Of a DNA stretch of 14,297 nucleotides, positions 1 to 7,341 are shown piece by piece. Numbering within the stretch: the stretch's first letter is position 1; each line of letters opens with the position of its first letter. A program made the translations under genes and the position numbers. The notes below the pieces were generated by a model. The model had not been told where the DNA came from, searched no databases, and worked only from the letters and a program-made list of their open reading frames with translations. The stretch comes from DASVAL01 sp035649575 (GTDB lineage: Bacteria; Planctomycetota; UBA1135; UBA2386). The stretch spans positions 1 through 14,297 of the forward strand of contig DASRJH010000346.1 of the NCBI GenBank assembly GCA_035649575.1. The letters run 5' to 3'.

Positions 1-684
1 CAGAACTGGATTGGCGGCACGCGTCCGGGCAATGCGCAGTTCGTGCCACCGCCCGTCGACCGGCTGGCCGACTGTCTCTCCTCGCTCGAACTCTTCCTGC
101 ACCGCACCGACGACGGCCTGCCCCAACTCGTTCGCACAGCCCTCGCGCATGTGCAGTTCGAGACGATCCACCCCTTCCTCGATGGCAATGGCCGCGTCGG
201 ACGCTTGCTGATCACTTTCCTGCTGTGCCACGCGCAGATCCTGCGCGAGCCGCTGCTCTACCTGAGTCTCTACTTCAAGCAGCACCGCGACGAGTACTAC
301 CGGCTGCTCGACGTGGTCCGACACGAAGGCGACTGGGAAGCCTGGCTCGCGTTCTTTCTCGACGGAGTCACGCAGACGGCGGACGGTGCGGTCGAGACGG
401 CGCGCCGGCTCAATGCGCTGTTCGAGGACGATCACGGCAGGGTGCAGCAGAAGGGTCGCAGGGCGAGTTCGGCGCTTCGCGTCCACGAGGCGCTGAAGAG
501 ACGGCCAGTGACAACGCTGCAAGAGGTCGCAAAGTCGACAGGCCTGACCTTCCCGACCGCGGGGGCGAGCATGGACGTGCTCGCCGGACTGGGCATCGTG
601 CGCGAGGTCACAGGCAAGCGTCGCAACCGTGTTTTCGCATACGGCGCTTATCTCGACATCCTGAACGAAGGGACCGAGTCATGA
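1..684 (+). CDS. Fic family protein AMP-transferase (5' end missing)
   Basis: The reading frame is open from the first base, so the N-terminus lies outside the window; 227 residues are visible. Fic enzymes move AMP from ATP to a hydroxyl group of a target protein and so switch off or tune that target in the cytoplasm. The signature HPFLDGNGRVGR is at bases 169-204: catalytic His, the phosphate-binding DGNG loop and the closing Arg are all present, so the active site looks intact. Just before it is the usual 'AHVQFETI' helix. Fragment residues about 168-222 look like a winged-helix domain, as in the roughly 370-residue SoFic-type proteins. That comparison suggests about 140 residues are missing. 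In that class the inhibitory helix is N-terminal and would be in the missing part. No antitoxin-like gene follows. The family call is strong; the target is unknown. Confidence 0.93.
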   Translation, partial: QNWIGGTRPGNAQFVPPPVDRLADCLSSLELFLHRTDDGLPQLVRTALAHVQFETIHPFLDGNGRVGRLLITFLLCHAQILREPLLYLSLYFKQHRDEYYRLLDVVRHEGDWEAWLAFFLDGVTQTADGAVETARRLNALFEDDHGRVQQKGRRASSALRVHEALKRRPVTTLQEVAKSTGLTFPTAGASMDVLAGLGIVREVTGKRRNRVFAYGAYLDILNEGTES

Positions 685-968
685 TGATCGGTGGTTCCAG
701 GGCGCACGCGTAAGCTGATGCATCGCTGTCGCCGCCGACCCTGGATTGTCAGCGCTCGAGGGTGCGAGCCTTGCGCGTGGGGACGTCAGGCTTCGAGCGC
801 GGCACGCGAGATTCAAACCAGGGCATGGAGGCTGCGCCAGATCACGCAAGCGTTCTGCGGAAGCGGCGCGGAACAGCGCCCGACAGCTGGAGTCCTTCCG
901 TTTCGCGCCAAACCATGCGGAAGCCCCGACGACGCGCGCTACGTTGCGGTGCGAACAGGAGGCAACAC
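685..968. other. Non-coding gap after the fic gene
   Basis: I see no convincing gene, RNA or strong hairpin in these 284 bases. Open frames here run in from the following gene's frame but lack a ribosome site. The only clear signal is the AGGAGG at the right edge, which belongs to the next gene. A promoter for that gene presumably lies here, but I cannot point to hexamers. Confidence 0.5.
957..962 (+). promoter_or_regulatory. Shine-Dalgarno site that fixes the start at 969
   Basis: A perfect AGGAGG lies six bases before ATG 969-971. It decides this start over an in-frame ATG at 762, which would add 69 Arg-rich residues with no membrane-protein character. Confidence 0.85.
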
Positions 969-1400
969 ATGCGTGGACGGTCCTGCTACACGTGGGGTGC
1001 AGTGGTCTTCATCGTCAGCGGCGCGCTGCACACCGTCGCTCACTTCCAGCCGCCGCCCGAGGATCTCGCGAGCGTGCACGATGCGATGGCGAAGGCGACC
1101 CACACGTTCGCCGGCATGACGTTCACGGTCGGGGGCACCGTGGATCTGCTGTCGTGGTACACGACGACGTTCTCGGTGCTCGCCGGGCTCGTCGCGCTGA
1201 CGCTGGTCGGCCGGTGCCGCGATGACGCGTGGCTGTTGCGCAAGCTCGGCACGTTGTTCGCGCTCGGCGCTGGCGTGCTGGCGGGCTTCGCGTTCCACTA
1301 CGGTGTCGCGCCGCCGGCCCTGCTCTACTCGATCACGGCGCTCTTGTTCGCGGCGGCGGCCCTGCGCGCGAAGAAGCCGGCAGCGAACGCGCTCGCGTGA
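969..1400 (+). CDS. Small four-helix membrane protein, function unknown
   Basis: A 143-residue integral membrane protein. Hydrophobic stretches fall at about residues 8-25, 64-82, 92-110 and 114-132, giving four probable helices. A conserved-looking 'SGALHTVAHF' sits at the end of helix 1, and a hydrophilic loop with several His and Asp residues (28-46) lies between helices 1 and 2. The short C-terminal tail is Lys/Arg-rich, which suggests a cytoplasmic end. The general pattern (first helix ending in an L-H-T motif, about 140 residues, four helices) recalls small uncharacterised families such as the LIC_13387 type, but I cannot confirm membership. The start is fixed by the AGGAGG six bases upstream. 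The next gene starts 44 bases downstream on the same strand, so the two may be co-transcribed, with no functional link visible. Confidence 0.8.
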   Translation: MRGRSCYTWGAVVFIVSGALHTVAHFQPPPEDLASVHDAMAKATHTFAGMTFTVGGTVDLLSWYTTTFSVLAGLVALTLVGRCRDDAWLLRKLGTLFALGAGVLAGFAFHYGVAPPALLYSITALLFAAAALRAKKPAANALA

Positions 1401-1444
1401 CGCGCGGCGTCGCCGTCGCCGCCGTCGCGTGGCAGAATGCGGCG

Positions 1445-3199
1445 ATGAAGGATCCGCACCCGCGTGCTCTCGCCCTCGCTGCCGTGCTGCTGACCGCCGC
1501 GGCGGCGGCCCAGTCGCTCGTGCCGGCCGGCAGCATCAACGGCGCCGTCGGCGGCAAGCCGGCGGCCGTCGTGACGCACGACGAGCCGGCGGTGATGCAA
1601 TACGCGCAGTCGATCCGCGACCGCTTCTTCGCCAAGGCGGCCATCTACGGCGAGAAGGACCTGCCAGCGGCGTTGCCCGGCACGAGCATCGTCGTCTACG
1701 CGACTCCGTCGCACCCGTGGTTCGAGGCCCACCGCAAGGCGCTGCCATTCACGTTCGGCGACGCCGTCGTGACGATCGACGGGCGCGAGTTCCGCGGCCG
1801 CCGGCTGCGCGTCATCACCGCGATGCGCAACCCCGATGACGCGGCCCATCGCGTCGCGCTCTACGCCGCGACCGCGACGCGGGACCTCGTCGGAATCAAC
1901 AACCTGTTCCACGGCCCTACCGAGTGGTTGGTGGCCGACGGGGAAACCGTGCTCGCGTCGGGCTCGTATGTGAAGGGCGTCATGCTGGAGCCGGCGGCGC
2001 TGCAGCAGGATCTCGAGGCGCTGTTGCAGACGATCACCGAAGTGCACCCGGCAGCGCTCGACGGGCTGCCGGCCGCCGTCGCCGAAGCCGCGGCGGCCGC
2101 GAAGGCGCAGTTCGAGAAACCGCTCGACCGCGGCGGCTGCGCGCGTTTGCTGGCCCGCGTGCTCGTGCCGCTGCACGACGCGCACACGGCGCTCGCGCCG
2201 CCGCGCAGCGGCGAAACGATCGCGCTGCCGTTCTCGTGGCTCGCCGAAGGCCTCGTCGTCACGGCCGACGCCGGTGACCTGCGGCGCGGCGACGCGATCG
2301 AGGCGGTGGCCGGACGCAACAGCGGCGAGCTGATGGCGCTGCTCGGTTCGCACGTGCCGGCCGAGAACCAGCACTGGCTGCGGCTGCAGGCGCCGGGCCT
2401 GCTGGCGGATCTCGGTATGCTGCGATTCTTCGGCCTGTGCGAGAAGGCACCGGTCGCCGTCCGGATCGAGCGCGACGGCAAGCGCATCGACGTCGAAGTG
2501 GGCCCCGGTCCGATCCCGGGTCCGCGCGGCAAGGCGCTGCCGTGGGCGCGGCACGAGATCGACACGAAGCACTCGCTCGGTGTCTTCACGCTCGACCGCT
2601 GCACCGTCGACGAGACCTACCGCGAAGCGCTCGACGCGTTCTTCACCGCCGTTCGCGAGGCGAAGGTCACGCGCGTCGCCGTCGACCTGCGCGCCAACTC
2701 GGGCGGCAACTCGGGCGTCGTCGACGAGTTCCTGCGCTACATCGACGTCGAGAGCTACGCGTCGTTCAGCGGCGACGTGCGCTGGTCCGCGGCCGCGCTG
2801 CAGCAGCGCAAGGCGCTGGGCCAGGTCCGCTTCGAATCGGCCAAGGCGAATCGCAAGCGCAACGTGCGCGTCGAGGGGCCGTTCGCGGGTGAACTGCTCG
2901 TGCTGACCGGCCCGGGCACGTTCAGCAGCGGCAACTGGTTCGCGGTGGTCGTGCAGGACAACCATCTCGGCAAGGTCGTCGGTGAACCGACCGGGAACGC
3001 GCCGAGCAGCTTTGGCGACATCCTTTCGTTCACGCTGCCGAACAGCGGCCTCTGCTACACGGTCAGCTTCAAGCGTTGGATCCGGCCGGATCCGGCCCGA
3101 GATCCCGCGATCTGCCTCGAGCCCGACGTCGCCGTGCCGCGCACGCGGCAGAACGTGCGCGACGGCACGGACCCGGTGCTCGAGTGGTTGCGGCGCTGA
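1445..3199 (+). CDS. Secreted S41 family (tail-specific-like) peptidase
   Basis: A 584-residue protein with an Ala/Leu-rich signal peptide (residues 1 to about 22, cleavage near AAAAAQ). Family S41 serine peptidases cleave proteins near exposed C-termini using a Ser/Lys-type centre. Residues about 243-248 hold the 'LHDAHT' element seen near the start of the catalytic unit. Residues 414-421 are 'DLRANSGG', the typical core strand. The nucleophile is most likely Ser494 in 'GTFSSGNW'. The 'GEPTGNAPSSFGD' strand-loop follows. Residues about 25-180 form an unassigned N-terminal domain with 'SIVVYATPSHPW' and 'NLFHGPTEW'. No PDZ domain is obvious. The ATG at 1445 is chosen because it opens directly into the signal peptide; the frame is open further upstream, but those residues overlap the previous gene. 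No good Shine-Dalgarno sequence precedes it. It converges on the next gene with a 17-base gap. Confidence 0.88.
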   Translation: MKDPHPRALALAAVLLTAAAAAQSLVPAGSINGAVGGKPAAVVTHDEPAVMQYAQSIRDRFFAKAAIYGEKDLPAALPGTSIVVYATPSHPWFEAHRKALPFTFGDAVVTIDGREFRGRRLRVITAMRNPDDAAHRVALYAATATRDLVGINNLFHGPTEWLVADGETVLASGSYVKGVMLEPAALQQDLEALLQTITEVHPAALDGLPAAVAEAAAAAKAQFEKPLDRGGCARLLARVLVPLHDAHTALAPPRSGETIALPFSWLAEGLVVTADAGDLRRGDAIEAVAGRNSGELMALLGSHVPAENQHWLRLQAPGLLADLGMLRFFGLCEKAPVAVRIERDGKRIDVEVGPGPIPGPRGKALPWARHEIDTKHSLGVFTLDRCTVDETYREALDAFFTAVREAKVTRVAVDLRANSGGNSGVVDEFLRYIDVESYASFSGDVRWSAAALQQRKALGQVRFESAKANRKRNVRVEGPFAGELLVLTGPGTFSSGNWFAVVVQDNHLGKVVGEPTGNAPSSFGDILSFTLPNSGLCYTVSFKRWIRPDPARDPAICLEPDVAVPRTRQNVRDGTDPVLEWLRR

Positions 3200-3216
3200 C
3201 CGCGATCAGGCCCGGC

Positions 3217-5100
3217 TCAAAACTGCCGCTGCTCGCAGTTCGTCCGGAACCAGCCGGTCTGCGCGTCGAAGCCGACTGCCTGGAAGCGCATCAGCTGGCC
3301 CGCGAAGATTCCCGCCGGCGGCGTGTACAGCTTCGTCAGACCCGGGTTGCCGACGCCACCCGTGCCCGAGAACGAGATGAAGTTGAAGATGCCGATGCCG
3401 TCCTCGATCACGATCGCCAGCGCGTAGCTGGGGTCGATGCACAACGGGCCGATGATGGTCGGCAGCGTCGGCGAGCCCGGGAACGAGAGCATCACCACGT
3501 AGGGCACCGTCTGCGGCACCGCCGACGTCTGGTTGCTGATCGACAACACCAGGTAGGGTCCGGCCGGCGTCGCGGTCAGCCGCCGCGCGAACAGTCCGAA
3601 CGTCGCCTGCGTGATCGCGCCCGGTGTCGTCGCCGTCACCGTGATCGCGCCGTTCGCAGTGCCCAGCGTGGTCACCGTCGTCGACGCGAAGCCACTCGGA
3701 TCGGCGAGCACCGGGTTCGTGGTCGACAGCGTCGCCGCGCCGGTCACCGAGAAGTTCGCCTGGCCGCCCGGCTGCGGCTGGCCCTGCGGATCGAGCACGC
3801 GCACGACGAGCGGCTGCGGGAACTGGTCGCCGGCGGCCACGCGCTGGCCGCCGCCGCTGATCGCGCTGATGCTCGGCACGGGCCCGATGAGGCGGATGCG
3901 CTTCAAGCTGTTGCCGGAGTGCTGCGTGAACCACAGGCCGCCGTCGGGACCGAGGCGCAAACTCGTGACGCCGTTGAAGCCGATGCCCCAGTTGGTCGGG
4001 TCGGGCTGGCCGGGCACCACGGGTGCCGGCTGCCAGGTGCCCGTGTTCACGAGGCGGCGCAGCTGGGCCGCGTAGTAGTCGAGGTAGAACGCATTGCCTT
4101 CGTAGCCGGCGCCGAGGTCGTACTGGCCGCCGACGTTGCGATAGCGCGCGCCGCCCATGACCGCCGCCCAGCCGGTGCCGTGCGTCTGCGACGCGATCGG
4201 ATCGACGAGGCCGCTCGGTTGCGAACCGCCGCACGAGAAGCCGGTCTGCGCGCCTTCGCGCCACGGCCAGCCGAAGTTGATCAACGGCAACGGGCCCGTC
4301 GACGGGTAGACATACTCGCTGTACTCCTCGACCGCGCCGGCGCCGACGTCGCCGATGTAGAGGCTGCCCGTCGCCGGATCGATCTCCATGCGGAACGGGT
4401 TGCGCAGACCGAAGGCCAGCACGAGCTGCGAGAAGTCGGTCGCGGCGCTGTTCGGGTTCGTGCCCGGATCGAGTGCTCCGTATGCGGGCAGCACGAGGCT
4501 GCCGCCGGCGGGGCGCTGGCTGACGTCGAGCCGCAGCAGACAACCGACCTGCGTGGTCAGGCTCTGCGCGTTGCACATGCCCGCGTCGTCGCCGCAGGTC
4601 TGGTAGAGCATGCCGTCGGGGCCGAAGCGCACCGAGCCGCCGTTGTGGTTGCCGGCGTTGTCGGGCAGCACGCCGAGCAGCACGTGCCGGCTCGACGCGG
4701 CGAACTGCAGGTTCGTGCTTGCAGGATTCGCGAGGTCGCCGGTGCACGTGAAGCGGTCGAGGTGCATGAAGTTGTCGGCTGTGCTCGAGTAGTAGACGTA
4801 GATCTGGCCGTTCTGCGGGAAGTACGGATCGGCCGCGATGCTCAGCAGGCCGCGTTCGCCGCCCGACTCGACGCTCGGCACGGTGCCGATCGCGACCGCC
4901 GTCGTCGACGTGCCCGCGTAGACCGCGACGTTGCCGGCCGAGTTCGCGATCAGGCAGCGGCCGTCTGGCAGGAAGCAGCAGTCGTTCGGCGTCGCGAGGC
5001 CGGCCGACACGAGCGTGTCGATCGTGAACCCGGTGGGCACGGTCTGCGCGGCGAGCGGTGCAACGCCGGCGAACAGGAACGCGAGAGGGAGACGGGCCAT
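3217..5100 (-). CDS. Secreted PQQ-dependent sugar dehydrogenase-like protein with Ig-like domain
   Basis: A 627-residue exported protein (signal peptide 1-19, cleavage after PLAAQ). Residues about 20-405 match the glucose/sorbosone dehydrogenase six-bladed beta-propeller. Its marks are 'GGERGLLSIAADP' (80-92), 'NHNGGSVRFGPDG' (151-163), 'GLRNPFR' (231-237), 'GDVG' (250-253) and 'NFGWP' (275-279). His152 matches the catalytic base of soluble glucose dehydrogenase and Arg233 the substrate-side Arg, so oxidation of a sugar or alcohol with PQQ is plausible. The real substrate is unknown. Residues about 410-505 resemble a bacterial Ig-like (Big_1/invasin) domain, and 506-627 form a beta-rich C-terminal domain I do not recognise, ending 'NCEQRQF'. 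The start at 5100 opens the signal peptide and has GAGG six bases upstream. An in-frame ATG 48 codons earlier has neither. Confidence 0.9.
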   Translation of the reverse strand: MARLPLAFLFAGVAPLAAQTVPTGFTIDTLVSAGLATPNDCCFLPDGRCLIANSAGNVAVYAGTSTTAVAIGTVPSVESGGERGLLSIAADPYFPQNGQIYVYYSSTADNFMHLDRFTCTGDLANPASTNLQFAASSRHVLLGVLPDNAGNHNGGSVRFGPDGMLYQTCGDDAGMCNAQSLTTQVGCLLRLDVSQRPAGGSLVLPAYGALDPGTNPNSAATDFSQLVLAFGLRNPFRMEIDPATGSLYIGDVGAGAVEEYSEYVYPSTGPLPLINFGWPWREGAQTGFSCGGSQPSGLVDPIASQTHGTGWAAVMGGARYRNVGGQYDLGAGYEGNAFYLDYYAAQLRRLVNTGTWQPAPVVPGQPDPTNWGIGFNGVTSLRLGPDGGLWFTQHSGNSLKRIRLIGPVPSISAISGGGQRVAAGDQFPQPLVVRVLDPQGQPQPGGQANFSVTGAATLSTTNPVLADPSGFASTTVTTLGTANGAITVTATTPGAITQATFGLFARRLTATPAGPYLVLSISNQTSAVPQTVPYVVMLSFPGSPTLPTIIGPLCIDPSYALAIVIEDGIGIFNFISFSGTGGVGNPGLTKLYTPPAGIFAGQLMRFQAVGFDAQTGWFRTNCEQRQF

Positions 5101-5301
5101 TCGAACCTCGAGCAGCGTGGAGCGGGGGGCGGGGGCAGGCCGGCACTCTACTTCGTACGCGGCACAGGTGGAGCCACCCGGGTGCGGAAACGCGCGTCGT
5201 CCGGGCAATCCGCCGCTGGCCGCCACGCGACGCCGCTGCGCCACGAGGCCGGGTTACCGCGCTCGGCAGTCGGAGTACACACCGCGACAAGGTCGCCAAT
5301 C
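5101..5301. promoter_or_regulatory. Divergent promoter region between two exported-protein genes
   Basis: These 201 bases separate two start codons that point away from each other, so they should hold both promoters. For the rightward gene a weak candidate is TTACCG (5254-5259), 16 bases, then TACACA (5276-5281), about 20 bases before ATG 5302. For the leftward gene I see no good hexamers. A G-rich run (5124-5135) lies in its untranslated leader. The assignment is from position plus weak motif match. Confidence 0.35.
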
Positions 5302-6222
5302 ATGAACCCAGCTTCGACGATCACGATCCTCCTGCTCGGCGCGCCGGTGTTTGCGCAGAGCGTGTCTGCGACAGTAACGACGTCCACGCCGATCCTCGCG
5401 CGGGCCTACTCGTCGGTGTTCGGCATCACCCAGCAATACGCGGTGCCGGCGAGTACGAGTGGGTACCAGCTCCTCAACGCGGGATGGGGAGGCTCGCTGG
5501 CGATCAGCCAGTGGGACGCTTTCGCACACGACACGGAGGCCCGGATCTACTGGCAACAGAGGGCCGAGGTCTTCGAGCCGACGCCGTCGTTCGCGGATGC
5601 CGGTGGCGAATTGCTCGCGCAACTGTCGGCGCCGACGCCGACTCCCGTGCAGCTCGAGTTGTCGCGCATCCTCAGTGTGACTACGGGCGCGAGCACACCG
5701 TTCTGCAGCATCGACCTCGGCGACGACGGAATACCGGAGGTGACGTCGTGGACCTCGGTACCTGTGTTGTTGTCGACGACGCTCGGTCCGCAGCCGCTGC
5801 CGATCCGGTTGCGCAGTTTCGTCGGCCACGTGGGGCTGGGCGTCGTCGACGTCGAGTTGCGCATCCGCGTGCTGCCGGGCACCGCGCCCAGCATTTCGCC
5901 GCTCGTCATCGGTTGCACGGGCCCCGCAGGTGTCTGGGCACCCACGTTCGTCGGCGAGGGCGTCGTGTTCTACCCGTTCTCAGGATTGGCCCCCCTGGTG
6001 TTGGTGTTAGGGCTCGGCCTCCAGCCGGTCGTGATTCCGGCGTCGCTGCCGACGCCGTGTTTGCTGCTGCCCACGCCGGACCTGCTCGTCGTGCCGGGTC
6101 TCTCGCCGTTCTTCTTGCCCCTGCCCCCTGCTGTGCGGCCGGTGACGGTCTGGGTCCAGGGCGTCGCCGTCACGCCGACCGGTCTCGCGACGACGGACGG
6201 CTTCACGGTGATTGCTTTTTGA
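5302..6222 (+). CDS. Exported protein of unknown function, planctomycete style
   Basis: A 306-residue protein with a short signal peptide (residues 1-18, cleavage at VFA-QS). I do not recognise a named domain. The body is beta-rich and low in charge. Residues about 134-147 ('PFCSIDLGDDGIPE') resemble the Asp-rich, probably calcium-binding motif found in many exported planctomycete proteins. Residues 202-212 hold 'VIGCTGPAGVW'. Residues 226-285 are strongly hydrophobic and rich in Leu, Pro and Val, and the protein ends with a 'WVQGVAVTPTGLATTDG' strand, a C-terminal pattern I associate with exported proteins of these lineages. Cys residues at 135, 205 and 253 could form disulphides after export. 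A weak ribosome site (AAGG) lies nine bases before ATG 5302. The frame is open far upstream, but that part is antisense to the neighbouring dehydrogenase gene. Confidence 0.82.
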   Translation: MNPASTITILLLGAPVFAQSVSATVTTSTPILARAYSSVFGITQQYAVPASTSGYQLLNAGWGGSLAISQWDAFAHDTEARIYWQQRAEVFEPTPSFADAGGELLAQLSAPTPTPVQLELSRILSVTTGASTPFCSIDLGDDGIPEVTSWTSVPVLLSTTLGPQPLPIRLRSFVGHVGLGVVDVELRIRVLPGTAPSISPLVIGCTGPAGVWAPTFVGEGVVFYPFSGLAPLVLVLGLGLQPVVIPASLPTPCLLLPTPDLLVVPGLSPFFLPLPPAVRPVTVWVQGVAVTPTGLATTDGFTVIAF

Positions 6223-6522
6223 GCTGCTGCGGCACGGCCGCGACGCGCGCGCCGCGCGGCAGTCTGGTCGTTGCGCCGCCAAGCACATGCCGTGCACGCG
6301 TCGTGCCCACCGGTGAAGCGAGCGCACGGGATGGCTTGACCCCCTGGTCTGCCGGCGTCACGATTGGCGGCGGAGAGAGTCGGAGCCGTGACCGAGGGAG
6401 GGCGGCAAGGTGCTCGGACTGAAGCAGCAGCGAACACGTGCGGGCCGCCTGCGCCCGCGCAGCTGAGCGTGGGGTTGCAGCCCACTCTGGAATAGGCAAC
6501 TCGAGGCTCACGTCCGACGCGC
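6223..6522. other. 300-base gap without a supported gene
   Basis: I find no gene I can support on either strand. A GC-rich imperfect hairpin at 6224-6262 (CTGC/GCAG and CGGC/GCCG pairs with an internal loop) follows the stop codon and might slow RNA polymerase, but there is no run of T. Composition is slightly less GC-rich than the flanking enzyme genes. Confidence 0.4.
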
Positions 6523-6780
6523 ATGGACGCCAACAAGAATCACGCGGTCTGTCTCTGGATGTCTGCCCTCGCCGTCTCCGTCGGAGCAACAGGAATGGTC
6601 GTCAGCTTCGGCTTCCTGGCCTCGGTCAGCTTCGAGGAGATCACGGCCGGTATGTCGGGATTCGTCGCGGGCGCGATCCTGATCGGGTCAGGTCTGGTGG
6701 CCCTTGCGCTCCTCTCGAGGCAAGTCACCTCGGCGCACACCGATGACTCAGGCAACCGCGCCACGATGCCCTCCAAGTAG
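6523..6780 (+). CDS. Small two-helix membrane protein, unknown
   Basis: An 85-residue protein with two hydrophobic stretches at about residues 10-33 and 43-64, joined by a short acidic turn ('SFEEITAGM'). The tail is polar (about 20 residues). No family is recognised. The overall form is that of a small inner-membrane hairpin protein. The ribosome site is weak: the nearest GAGG is about 15 bases before the ATG. A later in-frame ATG (6559) would cut into the first helix. It is the first of three small same-strand genes, separated from the next by 119 bases. Real coding is likely from the clean two-helix pattern, but not certain. Confidence 0.6.
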   Translation: MDANKNHAVCLWMSALAVSVGATGMVVSFGFLASVSFEEITAGMSGFVAGAILIGSGLVALALLSRQVTSAHTDDSGNRATMPSK

Positions 6781-6887
6781 TCGCAGGAGCCGGCGTGCCC
6801 TGTGGGTCGATGCGCGAACGTTGGGCCGCCACGCCACCGCCACCTGGCGATCGCGCGACCCAGTTGACGATCCACGCTCTCCTGAGC

Positions 6888-6976
6888 GAGGATTCCTCAA
6901 TGGACTCGAGATGTGCGATGTGGTGTCTCGTCCTGGGCGTTGCAGCCTGCACGCCTTTGCCCAAGGAGGAATCCTC
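6888..6976 (+). repeat. 11-base inverted repeat around a ribosome binding site
   Basis: GAGGATTCCTC at 6888-6898 is the exact reverse complement of GAGGAATCCTC at 6966-6976. The left arm covers the AGGA ribosome site and ends one base before ATG 6900. The right arm lies inside the following coding region. Each arm is also nearly palindromic by itself, so alternative small hairpins are possible. Confidence 0.6.
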
Positions 6977-7244
6977 CACGGACACTGCAGTCACCCGGCA
7001 ACGGCAAGTCGAGGAGAGGCTGCTGCCAGCTGAACAGGAACCCTCGCGGCCGCCCGAGACGACCGTCGACGAGCTGCTCAAACGACCCGCGGGACCCCCT
7101 GCAACCCCCATCGAATGGGTAGAGAAGCCAGAGAGTCCACACCCCAAGTTCTCCAGCGACTGGCGGGTGTTGATGATCGATGCAGGCCGCCTGACCTGGC
7201 AGCGGGTGCCGATCTACGGAGCGATCCAAGACTGGCACCATTAG
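6900..7244 (+). CDS. Small predicted lipoprotein, unknown function
   Basis: A 114-residue protein with a short signal peptide ending in a lipobox, 'LGVAAC', so Cys17 would be lipid-modified after export and the protein anchored to a membrane. The mature part begins with an acidic and Ser/Thr-rich linker, followed by a Pro/Glu-rich stretch (about residues 40-85). It ends in a more ordered-looking segment, 'DWRVLMIDAGRLTWQRVPIY'. No family is recognised. The ATG at 6900 is preferred over an in-frame ATG at 6795 because it has AGGA at 6889-6892 seven bases upstream and opens the signal peptide; the upstream extension is not signal-like. The ribosome site lies in one arm of an inverted repeat, which may matter for translation. 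Confidence 0.75.
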   Translation: MDSRCAMWCLVLGVAACTPLPKEESSTDTAVTRQRQVEERLLPAEQEPSRPPETTVDELLKRPAGPPATPIEWVEKPESPHPKFSSDWRVLMIDAGRLTWQRVPIYGAIQDWHH

Positions 7245-7341
7245 CTGCAGTAGCCTCGAACTCGACCGGACACGCAGCGGCCGGCTCGCGACCCGGCGCG
7301 CGATCGACACCGAGGGCCAAGCGAGTTCGGACGGACAGTCA

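Noticed and set aside
1325..2965. Long minus-strand open frame opposite the S41 peptidase
   Set aside because: It is His/Arg/Asp/Val-rich without domain character and mirrors a strongly coding plus strand; long antisense frames are common in GC-rich genes.
3196..3209. CTGA/TCAG hairpin between the S41 and dehydrogenase genes as a terminator
   Set aside because: The stem is only four base pairs and no T-run follows.
5124..5135. G-run as a possible G-quadruplex
   Set aside because: Only two long G tracts are present; four suitable tracts are not found close together.
3206..5299. Second long minus-strand frame over the dehydrogenase gene
   Set aside because: It is Arg/Pro-rich with no motifs, while the neighbouring frame carries the full dehydrogenase signature.
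3076..5301. Upstream extension of the exported-protein frame that begins at 5302
   Set aside because: This part is antisense to the PQQ-dehydrogenase-like gene and Arg/Ala-rich. The signal peptide and ribosome site place the real start at 5302.
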